Assembly: GCA_017461765.1 (NCBI GenBank)
Contig: JAFTXO010000050.1
Location: 1-64,000, forward strand
Direction: 5' to 3'
DNA length: 64,000 nt
Origin: Clostridia bacterium
GTDB taxonomy: Bacteria; Bacillota; Clostridia; Oscillospirales; CAG-272
Below are positions 56,401 through 64,000 of this stretch, piece after piece. The notes beneath the pieces are model-generated. The model was not told the DNA's origin and searched no databases. It saw nothing but the letters and a program-made list of their open reading frames with translations. The translations under genes were made by a program, and so were the position numbers. Positions within the stretch are counted from its first letter, which is position 1. Each line of letters starts with the position of its first letter.

Positions 56401-56609
56401 CCGCCGTTTTTGGCGGATACCTTTACGGTTATATATCCGTCATTTATTTCGAGATACCCGAGATCGTTTACAGCAGAGTTATCATCAAGCGCCGACGTGC
56501 CGCCGCTTGCCTTACCGATCTCCTCCGCTATGACTGCTACGGGCAAGGATGCAAACACGAGCAAAATTGCCAAGAACGCAGTCACTATCCTTTTTAATAT
56601 ATTTTTCAT
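50487..56609 (-). CDS. Giant secreted, membrane-anchored multidomain protein
   Basis: 2040 residues. Signal peptide MKNILKRIVTAFLAILLVFA (cleavage near 28). The N-terminal 450 residues are beta-rich and may fold as a carbohydrate-binding module. Middle parts hold transport-like or IPT/TIG-type segments (YITGTNFGLIRDKTQYRI), a long unassigned region and fibronectin/Ig-like repeats (PTSAGLSLSGDYTVTLDV). The end has two YDG-type domains (AVYTGDEQKPAVIINES), a span near 1950-1975 (LTWIIPVAFVVLLGIGAAVI) and a 60-residue Lys/Glu-rich cytoplasmic tail. GGGAGG precedes the start. There is no LPXTG, so anchoring is by the membrane segment. Confidence 0.8.
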   Translation of the reverse strand: MKNILKRIVTAFLAILLVFASLPVAVIAEEIGKASGGTSALDDNSAVNDLGYLEINDGYITVKVSAKNGGFHMATVEGDVLTKSDNDSDLIYSDDAFDTSFTSFRVTRGTTTTDYIFGRDYSNTGVSCSEVTVYKSADNAITAEWSVDGIYFKQIIALMGTDTYQHGMAYVSYSYTNTTDTPIDNVEARVMMDTALGKTDYAYYMLAQQDGTYVAIENEKTVSGSDYSNYFFAYDSKTSPNVTAYTLNASVAGESIVPKRVTFAHWADLASTVFDYTPSENNPINFTDVYSSIDHLTADSAVALYYDMNGAQASSQGGTIGLYYGVYSNYNAGDADVALNFTSSGTMFFNEDETGYKDINGALPGNFSTTLKVQNIIDTEIGKLAVAIYPEEQVIPHDGSSFVTDISVQNPYYKVIEGLKPGESRDVRFDFQIDPTFVTGYRKIKIVIYNITNQSEVSFGDDNTVLEEELYVLCPGAQGAEIGFTGMTPEQVFIKGKRFAYITGTNFGLIRDKTQYRIILRPNDGGDDVVLDQDKVVVNPERNTVTLVLDMELSPTTYKVIFDWNDTTVKDLENDALRLIVSEVPQKGDPGYVSSGVYGIVTVERNGTHYDIVHYENEEALKNTKTSVNDIMIVLRGDISVLSTEEKGNYSAEALTLMDGDIININETLDIKNGRVTITKNFDENGKQTEITVDIEGKVYTTKANTKVWDGVLAITSLTEGKLYTLPVYSEQGERSYADGEENADTLTLLWPGAAGGFQTLAGLLISFRYGEFAIMEQGDSYARVISFGASLDPSILVPNGTAGTEAHYSKLETAQREMGISNYTAAQLRATDSQLRKDQMEWRDSQSGTLNLYMDDILFGAGGFIGFNTSIEVGIPAYADGLPYIEGTLSLKVINDYWEFGLEGSADMLVFEMEATLKLKSYNGIPIPDEIYFFIGGTNPGIPVDPFGVFWVRGAGAGISNMYETFFGSQKIPPITLTISGEFAIFSVLSARADVSISPQGIAAYLQNVGVAGITLIDRIGGSVYWYPNFSLSFGVRVDIFDAIIGEGSIIVEETDDGVYFCGYVSATIKIPDKIWIIGGLEIGSAAVGVDNKKIWGSARIIGINFGVTYYWGGSVEVDVGKKYSVPQPRSAKASLRAIPVYTDLATGKTLYMDITNSITTLSSTLDGGLSGTNITSSDDKMLHSFTLSPSTNEDGLLVISYQADNALMAQDYKNSIRINVAGEEYKLEWFDSAYEADHIANIGTNAIFRYDEETKSATVSVSFTDGTLYGKEISVTTPTATDLEILGIARTANLEAVEMNSEMTEVNVSGTGLSLLSKLEIYAKDEEGALYPLGSIDVSTITSDVARAAIKISQNLPTGTYQLMAIGTVTDVNGNEIASPMAETEFTYVNANQPKAPTSAGLSLSGDYTVTLDVISDTNRDGYLTTVYEVTENGYVETVFVETLSELTDEEKAIGTKSILLGGRYSSTDENDITTYVGLEAGKKYVVSVQSYKITEDGSRLLSEAIVSNEVMMVMPTVTQPTFKIDGSVKAKLGKSDSETDTVNTNTVTVKIGGVGEIKEGYYKLGTDEEVAWDGKDITFTALSGGTHTLTVRGRNVTNDSFSALYQFTVDTEAPGLFLTTPQGGGFFSGNSVNIMGITEANARVEISVKGGKTTVIYANDEGVFSGNAALDESLAYQDIRIYAIDAVGNMSMPFGCTLTNSLLGEEDLEPVILYNGKEVDTLVGGADAKQLTMAFKTKAKYVTMNEGSSAAARIEWDCQIIEKSAKISESGVFTSDFGAEGIITATLDNMTAMVSLVTVDLSVADISLELPDGSAVYTGDEQKPAVIINESEALTEGVDYTVAYLNNIDAGTASVVIVATKDGKCIGTRIVEFNIEARSIQDALLSVAQGKEENPPITLTFNGKTLVQDKDYTVSYTVSENGKKGIVTVEGKGNYKGIVSQEYTIDKFDHLTWIIPVAFVVLLGIGAAVIFFLRKKRIAQGLDKDTEKSDKPETKEKSEKQKNKSKLKDKQKKTDNKENTENTEHKEDGSDTNGTQA

Positions 56610-56643
56610 AATGTAAACCTCCCGGGTAATCTCCTGATTTTGA

Positions 56644-59600
56644 TTATTCTACCGATATAAGGATCCTGAAGTAATCCCTATTTTGATTTATGATGCAGAC
56701 TGTGTAGATGCCCGCATCAAGCTTGCCGAGTGAAACATCACCGTTGAGTGAGTAGGACGCTACCTCCGTAGTTCCTACCTTCATTTGTGCCTGTGTCTTT
56801 ATTCCTTCCTTGATGATCACTCTGAAATTAAGTCCCGAGCAATCAATATTAAGGTTTATCTCTTCATCTGCCGAAAGGACGATTCCATCGTCTCTTGAAA
56901 GCTTTTTATCGCCTATATAAACTATCGGCTCGTAAATAGATGTTATTCGTAGCTTTGCGTATTTTGTTGCGGTGTTGCCCGCTTCGTCAGTCGCGGTGTA
57001 TGCGACCTCGGTAACACCTATTACCGAAAGATCCTCTGTAAAGCTTACGGAAAGGGTGAGCTCCTCACTTTCGTTATCAAAGGCTGCGAGGTTTGCAAGA
57101 AGCTCCTTTTCAACCGTTTCTCTGGGTGTTCCCTCTCTTACGGAGTAAATTCCCTTGTTTATAATTACTTCGGGCGCTGTCGTATCGGGGATATGCACCT
57201 TTGAGAATTGGTGTGTGAGCACGTTTCCGTAGATGTCTGTCATAACAATATACGGTCTTACTCCGCCAAGTGCATCCGAAACGGTGATCTGCGTCCACAC
57301 TCCGCTCTCAAGGCTGATCTGCGATCCGTCAGATAGCTCTGCGGTCACATCTCTTAAAGGATTTACATAAACCTTATCCCCTATTTTCACATCAAGCGAT
57401 GCGGGATCGGAAACCGATGCACTTCCATCACTGCTAAGGCTGTAAAGCGCGCTCAGCTCATCGAGCACAAGCTCCGTTATACTTATCGTTATCTCTGCGG
57501 TTATACCCGTCATATCTACGAATTTAAAGGTATATTCGCCGTTGTCCTTGAAAACTCTCTCGTAATAATATTTGCCGTCCTCGCGCTCTTCTCCTGCGTA
57601 TCCGCCGTCTGCTATAACAGTTCTTTCATCTGTTCTCAGAGTGAGAAGAAGCGATTTTCCGTTCGAGGCAAGCTCCTTGCTTACCACCTCGATAACAGGC
57701 GCGCTCTTGTCGATATTCGATACCGCATCAAGTCTTACCGTAACGTAAGTTCCGTTTGATGCAACGCAGTCGAATTCGATCGCAGGGTGATTATCGGAAT
57801 ATGTAACGCTTACTGTGTTACCCGATACCAAAAAGCTTACCTTGCTTTTATCGTATTCTCCGCATCTTATCTCCGTTACCGTTTCGGTAAGGTAGATCAT
57901 TGCGCTTACCTGCTTATCCGTTGCCTCGAAGGCTTTGTTTGTTGACCATTGTATACCGTTTGTCATAAGAGCTATTTCACTAAGACGTATCTCGTCTACC
58001 GAAATATCAACAGCTCCTGTGATCCTTGCTCCGCCATATACCATTTGATAATTTACGATATATTCGTCGTTGTCCGTATACTCTATATAGAGCTTTCCGT
58101 AGTAGTCGCTGTCCTTATCAAGATCAGTCTTTACGGTATCAAGACCGATTATATCAAATTCCGTTGAAGCCTCAGGCGGAATTATATAAGCTCTTATATG
58201 CTCGCTGTCGGTCTGAACCTTTACTATCTTAGGTGACGGTGCATCTCCTATGTCAGTTACGTTGAACGCTATTGACGAGGAGTTGTTTGACGCATCAACC
58301 ACGATAAGTGAGAATTTCGCATTCTTCGTTATGCTAAGGAGCTTGGAATTAAGCTCTACTCCGTCGATAACGTCGCTTACTCCCGTTTCGTAATCAGGTG
58401 CTTCCGCGTAAAGACCTTCCTTAATAAAGAGCTTCGTTTTGCTCATATCGACGCTCTCTATTATAAACCTGTACGACGTTGCCCAGCCGAGATACTGAAG
58501 AAGCTCGCCTGTATCGGCGCGGTTTCCTACGAACTCGAAGCTCTTATATCCCGTTCTGTCCACAAGAGCGTTTGAATTTCTTGCATTTTCAAGCTGAAGC
58601 GCAAGCTTCGTCTCCGAATATACTCCGTTGAGATTTGAGTATGCAAGAAGCTGAACGTTCGGTGTTTCATTATCCTCGGTAGCTTTTCCGATAGGATCGG
58701 GGATCTCGTAAAGCGTAAGATCGAGCATTGCCGTTATATCGTTTTCAAGCTCTATTACCTCATCTCCGAGTATTAGCTCTATATCCTCCCTTGAGAAGGT
58801 ATAGCTCGTATTCTCTCCGGGATTGAAGGTGAAGCTTGGTGTCTCGCCCGTATATTTATCCCTGATCGTGAAATTCTCATCTGCAAGGTATACCGTAACG
58901 CTTCCGTAGCGGTATCTGTTACCCTCATCATCTTCGTTTACAGCATCCTTGTCGTAATCCCACACAAGATACGGTGAGCTCTTGCTTATATTGTTTACAC
59001 TTATATATCTCATGACCTCTTCTCCGTCACGGATATATCTGTAAGAGAATCTTGTGTTTTCCGAAACCGTAACGGTAACTGATTTTGTTCCGTTATTTTC
59101 AACGCTCATTACCGCATAATCGTTTATATCAACGAATATATCCTCGTTGTCTCTTGAAAGCGTTACCGTTACGGGTTTTGCGGTCTTATCGGTTTTTGAT
59201 AATTCTATCGTTGTATCGTTATCAGCCGAATCCGTTACATCATATACGTATGTTAATTTGTTTCCGTAAAGGTCGGTCGCCTCAAAGGAGTACGTTCCGT
59301 TTTTAAAGATACCTGTTTTTACAAGAGAGCCGTATTCCGCCGTCTCAAAGCTTAGCGAAACCTCTGCTCCGTTTTCCTTCATAGATACATTTTTTATACC
59401 GTAGTCTATGTAGTAAAGAGTTACCGTTGCACTCGTCTGATATCTGTCGCCGTAAATGTTGTGGCAATCGATCGTATAATTTCTCGTTACCTCTTTTCCT
59501 GCGGGATTTTCAGCCGTAGCCCTTGGATTTGCTATACCCAGGCTGAGTCCGTTTTCTTCGGATACGTAAGCTCCCATGTAGCCGATTTCGTTATCCTCGC

Positions 59601-60783
59601 CCGCAAGTGAAAGCGTTACGCTCTCGTCTCCGAGATCGCCGCCCGAGAAGGTTATCGTTGCTCCGTCCCATTTTATAAGATCGAAGTTATCTCCATACTC
59701 AAACATTACGTGTGTATATGAGTATCCGTCCGAGCTTGATTGAGAAGGAGCGCTCCACTTGATATCGTTTGTCACTATGTTGAAAAGATTGTACTTAAGC
59801 TCGGGGTTTGACTTCATCGTTATCTCGTAAAGCGAATCTCCGTTTTCGGTATTCTCGTAAAGATAGTTTTCAAAGCCGAGAACATCTTTTCCAAAGTACT
59901 GTACCTGATTGTAAGCAATTCTCCATGCCAAGAATGAATCGCCTATGGTATACGGATCGCCAAAGTAGCCTCCGTAATAGTTTATATTGTACTCGCTATC
60001 AAGCTGTGAGCCTGTATTCGTTCCGTATCTTATGTGATCACCGATCTGCGGGGCTACTATCGTAACGCCGCCGTATTCGTCGGTAGCGATAAACAGTGCC
60101 GTACAAAGCATATTATAATTCGGGAAATCCGAGGTGTAGCTGTTTTGGGTGAAGTCTGCGTACTCATCAACCTTCATTCCCGTTTTCAGAACTCCTAAAG
60201 AGTCGCTCAGCGGTGTGGGATCGTCTATAAACGCCTCGTTTATTTCTCCGTCAACCAAAGAGCCTACATTCATTCCGTAATCCGACCAAAGATCGACTCT
60301 TACGTTGCCTGTTCCGTTTAACGAATAAGCCGTTTCAACCAAAAATCTTATGCTGTGAGCGTTTATAACGCCGTCTATCTGCGATGTCTGGTGAGAGGGA
60401 TCGTAGTTATCGATCGCTATATTAAGCTCGGGCGTGTAGTCGGTTACTATTATCGTAAATTGCTTTACGGGTGAAACGTATCCGTTTTCCATCTTCACCT
60501 GATAGCAGATCGTATTTACTCCCTTTACAAGGTAGAGCTCGCCAAAGCCGTCAGCTCCCTTGGGGATATTTTCCTCTGTGTATATATTGTCAAGATCCGG
60601 ATAGCGGGATAAGAAGTAGTTTCCGTTTGAGATTGAAAGATCTCTTTGGAAGCCCTGCTCCTCTACCTCTTGTCTTGTCGGCTCGCTGAGCATATTCCAC
60701 ATCTTGTAGCCCGATACCTTACCGACCTCCAAGCCCTCGTAGCTTCCAACCGTATCGGGAGTCGAAACTATAAGTCCTAATCC
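56644..60783 (-). pseudogene. Downstream part of a giant surface protein, cut off by an in-frame TGA
   Basis: The frame is open from just after the TGA at 60784-60786 to the stop at 56644, about 1380 codons. It continues the Ig-like domain pattern of the frame upstream (GLGLIVSTPDTVGSYEGLEV, VKQFTIIVTDYTPELNI, VTDSADNDTTIELSKT, a HYR-like domain with YTATDEAGNTATKYAKLRI). No credible start or ribosome site exists near 60732 (a TTG inside the frame). It is therefore taken as the 3' part of one gene. If translated separately it would lack a signal peptide. Confidence 0.65.
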
Positions 60784-63700
60784 TCAAACTCCGTAGCTGT
60801 ATACTGCGAACACGCTGCTTCGCATCTTTTCTCCGCCGATGCTTACCGATACGCCTATCGTATCAAACGGCTCGCCCTCAGCTATTTTATCTACCCAGCT
60901 GTATGTATCTGAGGTCACAGCCTCGAGGTTATATCTTGTCTGATAGGAATACTTCCATACTCCTGCGTTATCAGCCGTCTGAGCATCAAGAACGACTCTT
61001 GACGATTCGTGAATATTAACGCTTCCGTTTTTACTTAAAAGCGTTACTCTTAAATAGTAAGCTCCGGTTATAAAGCTCTCTCCGCTGTCGGTATAGCTTG
61101 GTATGGAGTAGTACTGAGATGCGCTCGCTGCAAGTCCTGTCTGCTTCGATACGACAACGTCGTCCTCTCCATTCTCTCCAGCTCTTATAAATTCCATATA
61201 AGAGCTTTCGTAATCAAAGTCGAGTATTCCGTAATCGCTTCTTATCGCATTTGAGACTGTAAAGTGGATCTGCGAGTTACGCATCGGGTTTATGCCCTTG
61301 CGCGACGCATTGTATTTATAAGGAGATTTTCCGTAATCGGCATCGGGAATGACTACCGATCCGTCCTTATCGATTATATTACCAAAATCGATATTATTTA
61401 CCGTAATGTCCTTATTATAAGGAGATGCGTATCTTACAACGAAGTAGTTGGGATCGTATGCGTAGCTTCCCACATTCGCCATATCGTATACGAATCCTAC
61501 CCTCGGAGTCATATCTCCGTATCCGTTTTCAAAGGATACCTTAAGATCTCCGTAATAGGTAAAGAGTCCGTAAAGAACGCTATCCTCTGTAAGAGTGTAA
61601 TCATCAGTCACGATCTCGCCGGCAGATACCTCAGTATAGGAGTCCGTTCCGAGCTTTACTCTGTACCACGTTCTGCCCTTAAAGGATAAAACGTCTACCG
61701 TTTCGCCCGTTTTAACAAGCGTTACGTAAGAATATTCCTTATTATCGATCGGTGTAAGAGTAACTCGCGTATATGCATCCGCTCCGTCAAGCAAAGCAGG
61801 ATCTGCGCCCGTTACCGTTATCTTGTGATGATCGCTTACCGCCGTTATATCGCCCTCAAATTTAGCGTTTGTCGACGGCTTTTCGAGACTGACGGTTATG
61901 TATTTTGCTATCGGCTCGCTTTCGTTTCCGTACTCGTCGATTGCCTTTATCCAAAGAGTGTCGGTATGAATTACGTCGCTTCCCTCTCCTAATCCGCCGT
62001 ATGTCTTTTTGATAACAGCCTCCGCCTCGTTACCCGGCGTTATCACAAGCGGCAGCCATTCGGGAGCAGCCTCGCCCTCAGCGCCCGTATATTCGTCGCC
62101 GAAGTAATATAAAAATCTGTCTATATTATTTCTGTCGTGAGCGTAAACGCTCCAGCTCATCTCTATCTGAGTATTCTGATTTAAAACCTGCGCGCTCTGC
62201 GTAACGTACTCAGTCTCGGGAGCTATCTCGTCTACCATATATTCTATGGTTTCGGGAGGATCTATCTCGCTGATATTTCCTACAATATCCTCCGCCTCAA
62301 CCGCTATGAAAAGATCGTCGATAAACAGCTCGTCGCTTTCAATGAGCAAATGCAGATACGTCTTCGTCGTTGCATTCAGAATAGTGAAGGTGCCTATCGG
62401 GCTCATAGCGTTTTTCTTCAGCGTAAGCTCGTTTGTATATCCCGATTTTTCCTCAGGCGGTATCGCGTTTTCGGTGAGGATATATTTTACCCTCGTATCC
62501 TTTTCAACTCCTCCGCCTATGCTCACGTAAGCCGTAGTTCCGAGCAAGCCTGCGATCTGAGAATAATTCACTATATCCTCAACGCTTATCGAAATGCTTG
62601 CCGTATAATCGGGCTCCTCGGTATTCATAGCGTAGTATTCGTAGGTTACCTCGGGAGGTGTAAAGTCTGCATACATTTTTCTTGATGGCTCTACAACGTT
62701 TGCATAAGCCGTTTTTCCGTCGATCTCGTCGGTCATCTTCGCGACCTTGATAAGCGGCTCGACATCCTCTCCCTCTTCAAGATCAAGGCTCATTCCCTGC
62801 TTGAATTTGATATTCTCGAATTTCAGAACAGTTCCCGTAAGAGTACCGTCCGCGTACATCTCGTCTACCGTATAATCCGAGGACGATGTTGCCCTTGCCT
62901 TTACCGGATTTCCGTTTTCATCAAGAATATTAAGCTCGATATATACCTTTTCAGCCTCTTCCTTTGTAAGGTGCTGATTAAGATATACGTATACGTAAAG
63001 CTCGCTTGACGGGCCTACGATCATATCGGCTCTTTCAGCCTCGCCCTCTGTCTCTTCGCCGAGAGCAAGACCTATCGTATTTTGATTATAAAGCTTTACG
63101 TCTACCGCCTCGAAGGTGTTACTTATATAGCTTTGATCTCCAAAGGACCAGTTCGTTATGCTTGCGGTATTTATGGCATTTCCCGCAAGGTCGCAAATCG
63201 GTGTGGTGGTTGCTTTTAAGTCTAATGAATCTATAACATCAACAGTGATTATCTCGTTGTTATAATCTACTGTTTCGTATGCACCCTTGTACATTTCATC
63301 GGCAAGATCTATAACACCTATCGAAATGCTGCGCCATTCATTCGGAAGATTTGCCTTTTTTATTCTGTTTACTCTGAAGTTTTTATAGTTATAAAGTCCG
63401 ATATCTCCTCTGAACACCAGCGAACCGTTTTCGAGCTTTTCAAGGTAAAGCCTTACCGTATCCTTTTTGCCACTCGAAAGATCGAGAAGCTCAAGCTCTA
63501 CCCAAATATTATCAAGCTCGTTCTTTACGTCCTCATTTGCAAAGCGTATCTTTTCATTAAACTTCATAGTAAGAATGAGATCCGCCGAATAGTCCTCTCT
63601 TACCTCTCTCTCAACCGTTATACTGCTTACCTGCGGAGCGGTATTGTCAATAAGCGTTAAAGAGAAATCCGTCATTATGCTATCAGGCTCGTTATAATAT

Positions 63701-64000
63701 GAATCCGCATCAAAATATATAGTCGTCCAAGTCGTAGCCCTTGAGAGCGGAACATCCAGACTTAAGCGCTTGGCTCCGTCTGCATCTGCTCTTGCAGAGG
63801 TACTGTAGCTGTCATTTTCGTCGCCTACGTAGGTAGCCCATATTCCACCCTTACCCGAAAGAAGCATTGTGCTTGCTCTTAAATATACCTGATCCTTATT
63901 CAAGCCTACATTATTTGTTATGTAATCCGTGAGTATCTCCTTATAGCTTGAATACGACAGGCTTGAAAGATCATTTATCGGTCTTACCGTAATTCCGCCG
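60784..64000 (-). CDS. Giant surface protein, partial, 5' end beyond the window
   Basis: The frame is open across the right edge (GITVRPINDLSSLSYSSYKE at 63997 leftward) to TGA 60784-60786, at least 1072 codons here. It consists of repeated Ig/fibronectin-like domains such as TLIDNTAPQVSSITVEREV, PPEVTYEYYAMNTEEPDYTA and ITVSLEKPSTNAKFEGDITA, with calcium-site-like acidic loops. The reading continues in the same frame after the TGA. Together the two parts exceed 2450 codons. It is upstream of, and cotranscribed with, the two other giant genes. Confidence 0.7.
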   Translation of the reverse strand, partial: GGITVRPINDLSSLSYSSYKEILTDYITNNVGLNKDQVYLRASTMLLSGKGGIWATYVGDENDSYSTSARADADGAKRLSLDVPLSRATTWTTIYFDADSYYNEPDSIMTDFSLTLIDNTAPQVSSITVEREVREDYSADLILTMKFNEKIRFANEDVKNELDNIWVELELLDLSSGKKDTVRLYLEKLENGSLVFRGDIGLYNYKNFRVNRIKKANLPNEWRSISIGVIDLADEMYKGAYETVDYNNEIITVDVIDSLDLKATTTPICDLAGNAINTASITNWSFGDQSYISNTFEAVDVKLYNQNTIGLALGEETEGEAERADMIVGPSSELYVYVYLNQHLTKEEAEKVYIELNILDENGNPVKARATSSSDYTVDEMYADGTLTGTVLKFENIKFKQGMSLDLEEGEDVEPLIKVAKMTDEIDGKTAYANVVEPSRKMYADFTPPEVTYEYYAMNTEEPDYTASISISVEDIVNYSQIAGLLGTTAYVSIGGGVEKDTRVKYILTENAIPPEEKSGYTNELTLKKNAMSPIGTFTILNATTKTYLHLLIESDELFIDDLFIAVEAEDIVGNISEIDPPETIEYMVDEIAPETEYVTQSAQVLNQNTQIEMSWSVYAHDRNNIDRFLYYFGDEYTGAEGEAAPEWLPLVITPGNEAEAVIKKTYGGLGEGSDVIHTDTLWIKAIDEYGNESEPIAKYITVSLEKPSTNAKFEGDITAVSDHHKITVTGADPALLDGADAYTRVTLTPIDNKEYSYVTLVKTGETVDVLSFKGRTWYRVKLGTDSYTEVSAGEIVTDDYTLTEDSVLYGLFTYYGDLKVSFENGYGDMTPRVGFVYDMANVGSYAYDPNYFVVRYASPYNKDITVNNIDFGNIIDKDGSVVIPDADYGKSPYKYNASRKGINPMRNSQIHFTVSNAIRSDYGILDFDYESSYMEFIRAGENGEDDVVVSKQTGLAASASQYYSIPSYTDSGESFITGAYYLRVTLLSKNGSVNIHESSRVVLDAQTADNAGVWKYSYQTRYNLEAVTSDTYSWVDKIAEGEPFDTIGVSVSIGGEKMRSSVFAVYSYGV

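Noticed and set aside
60784..60786. Selenocysteine or UGA-to-Trp recoding in the giant gene
   Set aside because: Other genes in the window stop at TGA, the context is a structural Ig-like region, and no SECIS-like hairpin was noticed just after the TGA.

Overview
The window reads as chromosome of a Gram-positive, moderately low-GC anaerobe of the class Clostridia. The grounds are AGGAGG-type ribosome sites, many exact TTGACA-17-TATAAT promoters, a type III glutamine synthetase, a split archaeal-type glutamate synthase, LL-diaminopimelate aminotransferase, an ANTAR regulator and very large membrane-anchored surface proteins. No rRNA, tRNA or CRISPR array was seen. This assignment is inferred from gene content only.

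Positions 1-10,850 are an accessory mosaic, AT-richer and full of remnants. It holds an orphan promoter-hairpin small RNA, an S-box-like leader before a small gene typical of integrative elements, and a four-gene small-protein operon ending in SHOCT and membrane proteins. Next come two tandem DNA cytosine-5 methyltransferases with an excisionase-like regulator, joined directly to the 3' tail of a lost ECF sigma factor. The orphaned membrane protein and lipoprotein of that sigma operon follow. Then there are an RHS 3' fragment, a type III toxin-antitoxin locus of the CptIN kind, a frameshifted phage-type regulator, an unannotated 56-residue zinc-ribbon protein, a serine-recombinase tail and an array of short hairpins separated by AATATCAC.

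Positions 10,866-15,640 carry an endonuclease/exonuclease/phosphatase-family protein and a two-gene ABC exporter operon. The exporter operon has a 250-nt leader with a tiny leader ORF and an intrinsic terminator just before the first ribosome site.

Positions 16,067-31,423 are one eleven-gene leftward operon, purC-purA-purB-guaA-pyrG-purF-carA-carB-dapF-dapL-nadE. It joins purine, CTP, carbamoyl-phosphate, diaminopimelate and NAD synthesis; most steps use glutamine or ammonia. Leftward glnN-asnB (31,497-35,253) and a rightward seven-gene operon (35,702-42,538: glutaminase, glutamate synthase core, ferredoxin, FAD oxidoreductase, GXGXG subunit, type I glnA, ANTAR protein) diverge from a shared promoter region.

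The strongest regulatory signal is shared by the purC, glnN and glutamate-synthase leaders. Each begins a few nucleotides after a consensus promoter with a small hairpin whose six-base loop has A at position 1 and G at position 4, the ANTAR recognition signature. Each such hairpin overlaps the 5' arm of a longer terminator-like hairpin. With the ANTAR gene at the end of the glutamate-synthase operon, this suggests one antitermination circuit tying nitrogen assimilation to nucleotide synthesis.

Positions 42,540-64,000 hold a second short-palindrome array, an alpha/alpha-toroid glycosidase and a leftward cluster of giant secreted proteins (1949, 2040 and more than 2450 codons). The last runs off the right edge and is split by one in-frame TGA.
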